Part shown: positions 26,511-37,849 of the stretch, piece by piece
Layout of the letters: each line of letters starts with the position of its first letter
Position numbering within the stretch: position 1 is the first letter of the stretch
DNA from: Aphrophora alni
Lineage: Eukaryota > Arthropoda > Insecta > Hemiptera > Aphrophoridae
NCBI GenBank assembly: GCA_963513935.1
Contig: OY740765.1
Coordinates: forward strand, 114,643,362 to 114,707,361
Direction: 5' to 3'
Length of the DNA stretch: 64,000 bases
Made by a program: the position numbers and the translations under genes
Notes under the pieces: model-generated
What the model was told of the DNA's origin: nothing
Database searches by the model: none
What the model saw: only the letters and a program-made list of their open reading frames with translations

Positions 26511-27112
26511 TAAATGCAAGTCCAGACTTAAGGGTGTATTTGTCAACATTTAAAATAGATTTCAAAAAGCTGAAAAAGTGTGGCAAAACAGGCCCAAGGA
26601 TCATATTAAGGACATAAAGTTTTCAAGGCTTTCAAATTTCTATCTCCATTTTCAATGACTTTTATTTTCATTTGCTGTAAACCTAAAACCAAATAGGATA
26701 TAAATGGTTATCTTCTTTAGAGAAGAAGAAATAATGGTAGAACTGTAACCAAACATGTGAAAGACACAATTGTAGATATTGAAAATAGTTTTATTGTTCC
26801 TTATAATCCATTCCTTTTGTCTTATTTTCAAACACATATTAATATATAAGTTTGTGGAAGTGTACATAGTGTTAAATATATCCATAAATATGTTTTTAAG
26901 GATCATGATTGTAAATGTCCAAGTTACTACTGAAGATAGCTTACTCCACTATGATGAGCTAACAACTTTCCTAAACATTAGATACGTTAACTCGAGTGAA
27001 TCACACTGTAGTTCATTTGTGGTCACCAGGATGTATATTTTACAAATATTAATGTGAAGCATTGATACAGGCACGGATAAGAAGTACAAAATTCATTGCA
27101 TGGTTTGATTTA
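26511..27112. other. AT-rich intron DNA
   Basis: Open frames at 26652-26906 (minus) and 26779-27057 (plus) overlap each other, have no motif I know, and are treated as chance. Confidence 0.4.
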
Positions 27113-27205
27113 CAGGGTGTCTACTAATACTGGCTACTTAAATTCCCGACTTTTTCCCGTCTATTTTTTTCAAAATTCCCGACCTTTGTAATACCTTTTC
27201 AATAA
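27113..27205 (+). mobile_element. Isolated transposon end of the CAGGGTGTCTA type
   Basis: CAGGGTGTCTACTAATACTG is followed by ATTCCCGACTTTTTCCCG and a second ATTCCCGACC block. The same terminal family, in opposite orientation, is present at 56890-56997. CAGGGTGTC starts with alternating CCCG blocks are typical of a hAT-like family. No partner end is seen nearby. Confidence 0.55.
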
Positions 27206-27474
27206 TAAATCTATAATTTCAGAGCGTATAGCGAATCGCAGAAAGTATAAATTATAGATATGGATTTAAAAAATTAATATCTGACGGAACAAAAAATATT
27301 GATAAACTAAAATTATCGATTAACGAATTACTGAAAATAGTGACGTCACTAAAAAAAGTGCATTTATAAAGATAAGTGTGCACTGAGTTGGTTCCATAAA
27401 GGGAATAACTATTCATAGAATTTTGAATCAATACAAGTTTGATGGTGGATGGTAAATTGCAGGATGATGGTGAG

Positions 27475-27729
27475 TTAGTGGCTGATAGGTTTTACACATA
27501 CTTTATGTCTGCTGTGGATGATATATCTTGTATCTGTAACTGTAGACCTAATCGTTATTGATCCTAAAGTGTCTAGGAAACATTTTCTTTGAGGTCTGTT
27601 AGGATCATATGTTGGATCTTCATCTGAATCATGAAATATATCTTCAGAAATTTCACTACATAAATCATTATCGGATTCGATATTCAATTCCCAATCTATT
27701 TCACTCGATGTAACAAAGTCACCACTCAT
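27475..27729 (-). pseudogene. piggyBac-like transposase N-terminal fragment
   Basis: The frame starts MSGDFVTSSEIDWELNIESD, then an acidic stretch and DSDEDPTYDPNRPQRKC. Acidic, low-complexity N-termini with D-x-D-P-x-Y-x-P motifs precede the catalytic domain in many insect piggyBac transposases. No DDE residues are present: the frame ends after about 84 codons and the last 15 or so residues are probably out of frame. The strongest support is the TTAA-flanked terminal structure 480 bp upstream. Confidence 0.5.
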
Positions 27730-28100
27730 TTTGAAACAATATCACAAACTATGAATAATAAAATCACTAACAAAATAAAAAATTAACACACTATACAATT
27801 AAGTTTATATAACTAACAAATAATTATAATTAATTAATTTTTATTTAAACCAAATACAAACTTTTACTGATAGAAAAACAACAAACAATAACTCTGTAAA
27901 GTCCAAATAAGAAACAGCTGATTTTCAATACAAATGCGCAGAAGGCTATTGGTTGTTTTATTGTTTAATTTATAGAAACAGTTTATCATATTTAGTAAAA
28001 GTAATAATTATTTTGATTACAAATTATATTTTTAAATTAAAATAAATATTATCTTATTTATTTTGTTCCTTTCTTTCAGAAAAATTTAATATTTTGTAAC

Positions 28101-28208
28101 TGACGAAATATCGTCAAATGGTATTTTACGCATATTGCCTAGAATGACGATATTTCGTCAAATGGTCTTTCTTTCAAAAACAACAAATGACGAAATATCG
28201 TCAAATGG
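28101..28208. repeat. Three spaced near-palindromes TGACGAAATATCGTCA
   Basis: TGACGAAATATCGTCAAATGG occurs at about 28102 and 28188, and the variant TGACGATATTTCGTCAAATGG at about 28144, spaced 42-44 bp. Each has perfect TGACGA/TCGTCA half-sites around four central bases. The outermost copy is next to the TTAA. Subterminal binding sites for the transposase are the likeliest role. Confidence 0.85.
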
Positions 28209-28212
28209 TTAA

Positions 28213-30143
28213 TAGTAATTGTGCACACAAGCTCCAAATTATCCAGTTTTATAAAAAAGTCATCATTATCCCAATTTTTTAGTAAAACCAAAACAATTTG
28301 GTTCGAAACTAATAGTCTTAAAGAGCACTTTTCAAATTAAATTTTATACCAAGTTTCATTACAATCATTCAGTGGTTCTTAAGATATGCACTTGAGAAGG
28401 ATTTTGTGCACAAAAATGTTAACTTTAAAAAATAAGTTAATTTTTAAATTGATGGATCCCAGAAACGGACTCAATGTTTCTTTATTCAATAAAAGAGAGG
28501 AAAAACTACACAAAGTACACACCGATAATTCACTTATTAGAACAGATTAGGAGATAAAGAAATATATAAGGATTCAAACAATGTGGAGTTTTATAGTTGG
28601 TAATTTACTCATTTATCAACTGGAAAAATACATCAATGTTTCTTTATATGTGAACACAGTAGAACATATCAGGTTATCTAGATGAATGGACTCAGGTAGC
28701 CTAACGAGGAAATTGGAAGTATACATAGTTCTTACATCGCTCTAAGAAGGCATAACTGCTTATGATTAAGCATTTTTACTTTTACCTCTACTAACCAAAT
28801 ATAATATTCGTCACTATCTGTCCGAAAATGTCTACATTAAGAAAAATGACGATCTTTATTACTGATTTTTTTTTCTGTCACATATTTCTAGTTGGAGATA
28901 GTGAATATAGGAACACTATCAACTTTTTGTAAAGTTATATAGAAAGATCCATATAGCCCATGAAGACTAAGCTGGCTCGTTTGTATCATAAACATAAACT
29001 CTTCCTACGCGTAAATTTTATTTCATTTAAATCAAGTCTTTGATATGGCTATCAACATTAATTTTTGTAGCTTTCCAAATATTTCTTTTACTTGCTATTT
29101 AGGACACTGGTCTGGAACATAATTCTTCATTTCACTGTGCTTATAATTTGAACAAAATGGGGAGAACCGATTGTGAAAAATTAGGATATATTATATAACA
29201 GCTCCATAGATTAATTATAACTTTTCTTTTTTATCTCCAAACTGATACTTTTGTATTGAAACCTTTACATTTTGTTTGGGTCCTAAAAAGTTAATATTTT
29301 AGCAAAATTTGATCCAAATTAGTAGAACCGATTTTGAGACAAAATTAAGTTTTTTTATGGCAGATATACCCAAAATAAACCTTTAAAAGTACAGATACTA
29401 GAGTTTCGACATTAATATAAATAAAGCTAACCCAGTGACCTAAAACAATCCGATTATACCATAATTTCTATTGATTGATTCTGTGTTGATAGTGTCTTTT
29501 TTTTTAATTTTTCTTCCTTTTTTGTTACAATCGTAATAAAAATAATATAGCATTAAAATAAAAAATAGACTTGAACATCTATCAACGCAGAATTTAACTG
29601 GAAAAATGATGATATTATTAGATTTTTTTAGATCACTTGGTTAATTTCAAAATAAACTCTATATAACGATAAAATCTGTGTTTTGTTTTGACCCTGCTAG
29701 GGAGCGAAGATGAACACCACACAACTAGAGACAATAGAAAACTACTCTGTGCGCTAAATGATTACTGCTCCAGTGTACTCAACTACACACTGTTAGAAAT
29801 TTGTAAAGTGAACACTTGTCTTTAAAGTAGAAAAAAAAAACCGGCAGGTACTTTTTGTTCCAACTGCAATAAAAATAATATAGTGTTAAAATAAAAAATC
29901 AACTTTGACATTGTAATATTTCACATTCTTTGATCAATTAACGTTCCTTTCTATTGAATACAGACATGTATTGGTAAAACATGTACTCATAATCATTATT
30001 AAATTTGACTACGTATTAATTTGATCAGACAGCCTGACAAATAATGTGGAGTATTATAGATCTAAAAATTGAAATAATGACTAAAGGTATCATTATAAAA
30101 TAAAGTTGTATTTAAATTTAGGTAACAACCAGTAATCTTAGGA

Positions 30144-30204
<61 letters not shown>
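28213..30204. other. AT-rich intron DNA with eroded local duplication and (AT)n tract
   Basis: No gene. A module of the form AATAAAAATAATATAGYRTTA followed by AAATAAAAAATA occurs at about 29533 and 29868, a degraded duplication with a period of about 340 bp. An (AT)n tract at 30148-30204 borders the hAT element that follows. Confidence 0.5.
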
Positions 30205-30207
<3 letters not shown>

Positions 30208-32064
30208 GCTCCCCACATCATTCCATGTGCCCCATTGCTAAAAGTCACGATGGGCTCCCCTCTTACTACCAAGAAAAGAAATTAATTACTATGAGTATAT
30301 TAATGGCTAGGCTAATGCATATTGAATATGTATTGATGCATTTGTATTATTATTATATCTGTGTTCTGATACGTTGAGAACACATCCTAATTTTATCATT
30401 GAGATACTGAGAAGCAGAAGATACAACCTTTAGATAAAAATGAAGTAAACAAAGCAAATACATGTTTATAAAGAAAAAATTTAATGAAGGAAAATCTAAT
30501 AAGTATTTCACAAAAATTGGTTATACTAATAGCTTACTAAAATCAACTTATATTCAAAGCTAAAAACCAAGTACACATAAATGAAAGTTATATGTTGCAT
30601 TGTAGTGTTTCTGAGTTCTGATAATTTATTGAAAGAATGAAAGCTACATTTTTCTGGCTTTGATCATTGAGAATTTTACAATTACATCACTGAAGTCAAG
30701 GCTAGATGAAAGACGGTGTTCGATTGCTAACATTATAAGTGAGTTAAGACGTTCTTGAGTCATTGATGAACGTTGCAATGTTTTCAATACGTTGCCCAGC
30801 TGACTAAATGCTCTTTCTGCAGATGCAGCAGAAACTGGTATCGTACAAAATATTCTTAATGCAATACAAACATTTATGAATATTGGTTCTAACTGTTTGG
30901 CATGGATTGCATGGATTGCATTCAACAACTCTAACGGGTTACTTGAAATGTTTTTTGATCAACTTGAAACACAGAGCTGAATATATGTTTCAGATGTATA
31001 ATTTCATCTGAAAAGTTTACTGATAGATCATTCTTATAAGTTTTAACTAAGTTTTCAGCCTTATCCCTTAAATCACTGTCTTCCATAGAGCTGAATTGAA
31101 GAACTGGGCTGAAGAGTTCAGTCAGTGCATTAGTTGCTTCAAATCTTGTCTTGAGATCAGACAAAATAAGATCCAAAGCTCTATTATACACAATACTAGT
31201 TTTAAAATGGTTTTCTTCTTCAATAGTTGTTTCCAATTGATGGCGACCTCTTGATTTTGGAAACGTAGATGGTCTGTTGATGGATTCTGCCACTAAACGT
31301 CACTCACTGATGATGTCTTCCCACGAATTTCTCAGTCGTTGCATGTCTTCCTTCAGATCATTCATCAGTTTCACTTCAATGTCCAGAGAAATACTCTGTG
31401 ACTGGATTATTACACTCTTTTCATTGATGCAGCCTAACACTTTGTACCAAAATACTGTCATACATAGACCTTGAAAATAAGAAAAGTATTTTTAAGACCC
31501 ATAGCTTTTATTGTATGCTTTTGGTTCTAGGCATTCTAGGCTTGACTTCAACTCAGTTAATACTCGTTCTAAGGCCGTTAATAGTTCTGGGTAGTGCTTT
31601 GAAACGGGAACATAGGCTACGAATCTTTCGTACCACCTTGTTTGTGATTTTTTTTAGTGAAAGCGGCACTTCAGAAGTCAAAATATCCCATCTTCTAGGA
31701 CTATGGGCGAAAAAAGAATACATTATTTCCACGTTTCCAAAGAAGGTCATAATTTCGGGGCATATTTTTACTGTAATTACTCCTATTCTGTTTAAGGAGT
31801 GGTTTTGTTACTCACAGCTGTTGTAGATTCAGACACGATTTGTACGCAACGCACTCCATATCCAATTAACCAATTTATATTACTCTGGTGTAATATTTCA
31901 TTGATACACATAAATCTAGTCCTAGTGATTTAATTATTGTTTTTTTTTTGTATGATTTATTAAAAATTTTCTACTTTTTAATTTTTTTTCCCGTCCTTGC
32001 GGGCCCCTTGGCCCACGGGCCTCGTTGTCGTAGCAACGGTAGGACCGGCCATGTGGGGGCCCTG
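30205..32064 (-). mobile_element. hAT element with both ends present
   Basis: The left end is CAGGCTCCCCACAT and the right end, reverse complemented, is CAGGGCCCCCACAT (12 of 14 match). CAGG starts are typical of hAT ends. The 8 bases outside are ATATATAT on the left and ATATCTAT on the right, a plausible 8-bp target duplication with one change. The right terminal region (31990-32064) is a striking GC-rich block with nested GGGCCC words in otherwise AT-rich DNA. The element contains a decayed transposase on the minus strand. Confidence 0.75.
30644..31760 (-). pseudogene. hAT transposase pseudogene (ZNF862/KRBA2-like)
   Basis: In minus-strand order: FFGNVEIMYSFFAHSPRRWD (from 31750), a decayed spacer, then VFWYKVLGCINEKSVIIQSQ, SISLDIEVKLMNDLKEDMQR, LRNSWEDIISE, a TGA stop, RLVAESINRPSTFPKSRGRH (30931-31293), and after a frameshift near 30940 the dimerisation domain: CTIPVSAASAERAFSQLGNV, then SMTQERLNSLIMLAIEH. 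That last block (S-A-A-S-A-E-R-x-F-S and E-R-L-x-x-L) is the conserved hAT C-terminal dimerisation motif. The IHAIHA stretch comes from a 10-bp tandem duplication at 30899-30920. The N-terminal zinc finger and first catalytic motif are not recognisable. Confidence 0.85.
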
Positions 32065-32067
32065 ATA

Positions 32068-33310
32068 TCTATATATATATATATATATATAAATCAATTG
32101 CCGTGCGTTAGTCTCGCAAAATCTCGAAAACGGCTCTACCGATTTGAATGATTTATTTTTTGTTTTGTTCGTCTTAATTGGGGGGTGGTTTTGGTAAAAG
32201 GTTTTTGCAAAATTCCCTAAGGGCTTCGTCCTGCACGACTTTAAAGTTTTAATGTTAATCTTATGTAGGTTGATTTGTTTTGATTTTATCAGATGGCTAT
32301 TGCTCTTTAGTTATCAGCTGGTATAGCAGAACACATTTGTAAACATATCAGTTATTTAATAAAAACAATAACAAATAGATGTATATGTGTGTAGTTATAA
32401 TTTATAATATTAATTCCAGGCTAGGCTTAACCTATAATTATCAGAATTTGATTATTGACGCTGATGAACACAATCAGCTGTTTTACCTGTGATTTTATGC
32501 AAATGGTTGCTATGGTATCTATATCTATATACAAATCAATTGCCGTGCGTTAGTCTCGCAAAATCTCGAAAACGGCTTGACCGATTTGAATGATTTATTT
32601 TTTGTTTTGTTCGTTTTAATTGGGGGGGGGTGGTTTTGGTAAAAGGTTTTTGCTAAATTCCCTAAGGGCTTCGTCCTGCACGACTTTAAAGTTTTAATGT
32701 TAATCTTATGTAGGTTGATTTGTTTTGATTTTATCAGATGGCTATTGCTCTTTAGTTATCAGCTGGTATAGCAGAACACATTTGTAAACATATCAGTTAT
32801 TTAATAAAAACAATAACAAATAGATGTATATGTGTGTAGTTATAATTTATAATATTAATTCCAGGCTAGGCTTAACCTATAATTATCAGAATTTGATTAT
32901 TGACGCTGATGAACACAATCAGCTGTTTTACCTGTGATTTTATGCAAATGGTTGCTATGGTATCTATATCTATCTATCTATATCTATATACAAATCAATT
33001 GTCGTGCGTTAGTCTCGCAAAATCTCGAAAACGGCTTGACCGATTTGAATGACTTATTTTTTGTTTTGTTCGTTTTAATTGGGGGGGGGGGTGGTTTTGG
33101 TAAAAGGTTTTTGCAAAATTCCCTAAGGGCTTCGTCCTACACGACTTTAAAGTTTTAATGTTAATCTTATGTAGGTTGATTTGTTTTGATTTTATCAGAT
33201 GGCTATTGCTCTTTAGTTATCAGCTGTTATAGCTGAACACATTATTATTTGTAAACATATCAGTTATTTAATAAGAACAATAACAAATAGATGTATATGT
33301 GTGTAGTTTA
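32068..33310 (+). repeat. Tandem copies of the Helitron 5' end, about 450-bp unit, 2.7 units
   Basis: AAATCAATTGCCGTGCGTTA (third copy GTCG) occurs at 32091, 32533 and 32992. Each is preceded by a TCTATA-rich tract and followed by GTCTCGCAAAATCTCGAAAA, CCGATTTGAATGA, a G-run of 6-9, GGGCTTCGTCCTGCACGACT and further matching sequence to the next copy. TCTATATATA ... GTTAGTCTCGC ... CTCGAAAACGGC is the characteristic 5' end of insect Helitrons. Units are about 98% alike; the main differences are the length of the G-run and the TCTA tract. The third copy leads into the Helitron coding region. Confidence 0.85.
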
Positions 33311-33378
33311 GCGAGACTATTCGACAGATTTAAGTAACCGTGACAACAATTCTGTGTCATTTTACAGTGTTCATTACA

Positions 33379-35497
33379 ATGCCAAGGAGAGCTGACATAG
33401 GTCGTCGAAGTCAATTAAATGCGCAGCAAGCTTCTTTACATGCAAACCGTACTGATGACCATCGAGTGACGGATAATGGAAATAGTCGTATTGGCATGTC
33501 CGAATTACGTTCTAGAGCGACTGAAAATGAACGACAAGCAAATAGATTAAGAATGCAACGAGTTCGTGCAAATCAAAGACAACGCCAGCGAGCACGACAA
33601 AATGAACATGACCAATTACGCCGACACGGTGCTCCTGTGAACCTGGAACGAGCGGCATTCCATTACGATCCGGATATCGATTATGGTGCTGACAGATCAG
33701 TAGCAATTGGAGAAATGTCAGTCGTTTGTCCACATTGTAAGGCGTTGAAATTAAGTGGAGAATCTCCTGGATTCTGTTGTGCGGGTGTAAAAGTGAAATT
33801 TCCACAGCCATTACACTCATTAGTTTCTGGAACTGGAAATGATTCACCCATTTCCTGACCAACATCCAACAGTATAACAGTTGTTTCCAAATGACGTCGT
33901 TTGGCGCCACGCATTTATTTCATCGGCAATTTGGAGGAGGAAACTAATCAGCGTTGTGTTCACAATCCGATAACAAGGCGAGCCATAGTCAAGGGATTGC
34001 AAACGTTCCTTCATCAGAACAACGAATTGATCAAAATGTTCAAAATTGTATTGGATCAAAATATCGTCATCAGGGTTGACAAAACACCTGCGAGTGAGCA
34101 CACAAGAAGGTTCAATTAGCCGACAATCGACGAAGTGGCTGTTGTTATTGTAGGAGAAGATTTGCAATCTAGAGATATCGTGCTTCATCGTCGGAACAAT
34201 GAATTGAAACGTGTGTCCGAAACGCAAAGGAGTTACGATGCATTACAATATCCAATGATCTTTTGGCAGGGCGAGAACGGATACCACTTCAACGTCACAA
34301 TGGTTGATACACTAACAGGCGCCGAAACCAATATAAAAGTAAGTGCTATGAATTTTTATTCATACAGACTTATGATACGTGAAGGTGAAATAAATCACAT
34401 TTTGAAGTGTTGGTGTCTTTTCCATCAGTTTGCAGTTGACATGTATGTCAAAATTGAGACTGAGCGATTATATATGTTTGAACCAAAAGAAGCTCCGCTC
34501 TGAAGAATAAATTCATCTCCGCGATGCGATTAATGCTGACGGCCATGCAAACAACGTGGGAAAAATGACTATTTTGCCGGCCACTTACATTGGAAGCCCG
34601 CGCCATATGCACGAGTATGTTCAAGATGCGATGTCGTATGTCAGACAATATGGCCGCCCAGACCTATTCGTCACATTCACCTGCAATCCTCAATGGGTCA
34701 AAATCAAGAAGAAACTGCTACCCGGCCAAACACCAGTTGACAGACATGACATCAGTGCCAGAGTTTTTAAACAAAAATTAAAATCTTTGATGAATTTCAT
34801 CATAAAGCACTGTATGCATGATCAAGTTCGTTGCTGGATGTACTCCGTTGAATGGCAAAAGTGTGGTCTGCCTCATGCGCACATTTTGGTTTGGTTAGTT
34901 GACAAAATCAGGCCGGATGAAATAGATTCAATCATCTCTGCCGAAATCCCGGATGAAGCTGTTGATGCGAAATTGTATGCAGTGGTGACTAAAACTATGA
35001 TCCACGGACCTTGCGGAGTTTTCTACAACATCTCGCCCTGTATAATTGATGATAAGTGTTCCAAGCGATACCCGAAAGACCTGATTGCTGATACCATCAA
35101 AGGCAATTATGGATACCAATTGTATCATCGGCAATCAGTTGCGGACCATGGGCGATCTACGGTTGTAAAAGTGAAAGGGCAAGATGTTATTGTGGACAAT
35201 TGTTGGATTGTGCCATATTAACCCATATTGTCCAATGCTTTTGAGGCTCACATCAATGTGGAATACTGTAATTCTGTCAAGTCAATCAAGTACATATGCA
35301 AATATGTAAACAAAGGGAACGATAAGGCTGTTTTCGCTGTTACAAATGCAAACGACGAAATATCTCAGTATCAGATTGGTCGCTATGTCAGCAGCAACGA
35401 GGCTATTTGGCACATCTTTTCATTTGCGATCCACGAAAGACACCCTACTGTTGTACATTTGGCAGTACATCTGGAAAAAATGACGAGTGTATTTTAA
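33379..35497 (+). pseudogene. Helitron Rep/helicase protein, N-terminal and Rep nuclease part
   Basis: The ATG at 33379 opens MPRRADIGRRSQLNAQQASL with an Arg-rich segment and a zinc-finger-like CPHCKALKLSGESPGFCC. A frameshift near 33850 and a stop at 34117 interrupt the Helitron-like N domain (RRFN, then MAVVIVGEDLQSRDIVLHRR). After a shift near 34500, 34556-35221 holds the rolling-circle nuclease with its HUH motif in GLPHAHILVW (His at residues 107 and 109 of that frame). A TAA at 35219 separates it from 35228-35497, which has both catalytic tyrosines in KYICKYVNKG. So the active-site residues persist but the frame is broken at least four times. In Helitrons this domain nicks one strand and drives rolling-circle transposition. 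Confidence 0.92.
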
Positions 35498-35636
35498 TCC
35501 AGAAAACGCAGCAAATATAGTGGCAAGGCAACCGTCGACAACATTGACAAGCTTCTTCTCGGTTTGTCAAGCAGATGCTTTCGCTTGCACTTTGCTGTAT
35601 GCTGAAATGCCACGCTACTACACATAGAATGCTTCA

Positions 35637-37576
35637 TTGAAATCGTTTGAGCGTCGGAAACAAGGAACACCAGTTGAAGGACATCCAAATAACGACGAAT
35701 GTTACTATCTTCGATTGTTGTTGGTGAATGTACGTGGTCCGAAGTCGTTTCAACAACTGAGAACCGTTAATGGGCATCTATGTGCGACTTACCGTGAGGC
35801 GTGTCAACTCCTACAGTTGCTCGAGAACGATTCACATTGGGACAATACGCTCAACGAATCCATCATATCTTCAACACCACATCAAATCCGCACATTGTTT
35901 GCAATTATCATATGCACATGTTTCCCTTCGAATCCAATTGATTTGTGGGTTAAATATAAGGACGACATGTCTGAAGATGTTTTGCATCGTGTGCGTCACC
36001 AAACATTAAATTTGACATTGCAAATGACAGCAGAAATTCATTATGAGACATTGATCATGATAGAAGACATGTGTTTATTGATGGCTAATAAAGAGTTATG
36101 AATTTGGGCATGATATCACCCAACCGTCCAATGCACGATGCATTTAACCACGAGTTACACAGAGAAGAACAATACGACACCGAAGCATTAGCCGAAACAG
36201 TTTGATAAATGTTTCGCAATTGAATCAACAAAAAAGATTGCGTACAACTCTTTGATAGAAGCTATTAACAATGGAACTGGTGGAATTTACTTCCTGGATG
36301 CTCCCGGAGGGACGTGGAAAACGTTTTTTAATCTCATTGGCGAGGATTCGATCGCAGAAGAATGTTGCCCTAGCATTGGCTTCATCTGGAATAGCTGCAA
36401 CTTTGTTAGAAGGCGGAAGAACTGCACATTCTGCGTTGAAATTGTAACTGAACATGCTAATCAACGAGGCTCCATCTTGCAACATCGCAAAAAACAGCCC
36501 AATGGCGAAGATTCTACAGATAAGCAAATTGATTGTTTGGGACAAATGCACAATGGCCCACAAGAGGTCACTGGAGGTGCTAGACAGAACATTGAAAGAT
36601 CTTAGTAACAATCAAAACATTTTTGGTGGAGCCATGATTCTGTTGTCTGGTGATTTTCGTCAGACTCTTCCAGTTATTCCACGATCAACTGTGGCTGACG
36701 AACTAAACGCGTGCTTAAAATCATCAAATTTGTGGCGGCACATGAAGACACTCAGATTGACGACTAACATGCGAGTTTTTTTTGCAACAAGATCGAAATG
36801 CAGATGTATTTTCGAACCAATTATTGGACATTGGCAATGGCAAAATCGCAATTGACATTTCGACTGGACTCATTACATTGCCCACTGATTTCTGTCTGTT
36901 GACCAAATCGAAAGAGGAGCTCATTTGGCGTTTTTTCCAAACGTAGAACTTCAAAAACCATAATTGGCTGAGCGAAAGAGCCATATTGGTGGCGAAAAAT
37001 AAAGATGTCGATGATCTCAACGCCTCCATTCAAAATTTAATCCCGGGACAGTTGTTTTCCTTCAAATCTATTGACACAGTTATCAACTAGGATGAGTTAG
37101 TCAACTATCCCACAGAATTTTTTAATTCGCTGGAATTGCCTGGATTACCACCTCACAACTTGCAATTGAAAGTAGGCTCTGTAATCATCATGTTGCGTAA
37201 CATCAATCAACCTCGATTATGCAATGGAACGAGACTGGCTGTGAAAAAGCTTATGAACAACTTCATCGAGGCGACGATTATCAAGGGAAAGTACAAAGGA
37301 GAGGATGTTTTGATTCCGCGCATCCCGATGGTTCCAACGGACTTGCTATTCCAATTTAAACGGCTGCAATTCCCCGTGCGTCTAGCCTTCGCTATGACCA
37401 TCAACAAATCACAAGGCCAGTATTTGGAAGTTTGCGGAATTAACTTAGAGTTTCAGTGTTTCGCACATGGGCAATTGTATGTCGCGTGTTCCCATGTTGG
37501 AAAGCCATTATCTTTGTTTATTTACGCGCCGAAAAACAAAACCAAAAACATAGTTTACCACAAAGTTTTGCATTGA
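35637..37576 (+). pseudogene. Helitron Rep/helicase protein, PIF1-type helicase part
   Basis: 35637-36101 is the linker (FERRKQGTPVEGHPNNDECY, then LVNVRGPKSFQQLRTVNGHL). At 36252 the Walker A region reads GIYFLDAPGGTWKTF, with Trp in place of the Gly before Lys. 36454-36855 has LIVWDKCTMAHKRSLEVLDR, where the Walker B Glu (WDEC) is now Lys, and GGAMILLSGDFRQTLPVIPR (PIF1 motif III). 37136-37576 is the C-terminal end ([51 protein letters not shown]). Frameshifts occur near 36340-36450, 36780 and 36870-37130. Both Walker motifs are mutated in addition to the frameshifts, so helicase activity is lost. Confidence 0.92.
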
Positions 37577-37849
37577 ATGTTGTTAACTGAATTTATCTTT
37601 CATGTAAATAAACAAAATAATTGAATTAATTTGATTTACAAAGATTTTCATTTAATAACCAAACAAATCTCAAACTTTACCCGAAGTGGCTGATATTATC
37701 TATCTCAATGTATTGGAGTTGATTAGGATTGATAATCATTTATCAAGATTTACAATCAAATCAATTTTAGGTGGTACGAAGTTCACCGGGTCATCTAGTA
37801 TATATATATATATATATATATATTTGTTATATAATCATTAGTCGTAAAA

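Larger units (their letters stand above)
27475..28212 (-). mobile_element. Truncated piggyBac-like element, 5' end retained
   Basis: Read on the minus strand, a TTAA (28209-28212) is followed at once by CCATTTGACGATATTTCGTC, with two more copies of the same block inside. TTAA target sites with CC-starting ends are the piggyBac hallmark. The 5' leader of about 480 bp then leads to the acidic N-terminal frame. The rest of the transposase and the 3' end are missing. Confidence 0.55.
32961..37798 (+). mobile_element. Helitron, full length but decayed
   Basis: The 5' end (third tandem copy) starts with the TCTATA tract near 32963-32985. The coding region spans 33379-37576. The 3' end GTTCACCGGGTCATCTAG finishes in CTAG at 37795-37798, matching the Helitron CTRR rule, and is followed by T at a TA tract as expected for insertion between A and T. 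The total is about 4.8 kb. The element lies in the 16.6-kb tetraspanin intron. The coding region has many stops and shifts, so it cannot move by itself. Confidence 0.85.

Noticed and set aside
33512..34227. Overlapping minus-strand frames of 77-132 codons
   Set aside because: Antisense shadows of the Helitron coding region, which has clear family motifs on the plus strand.
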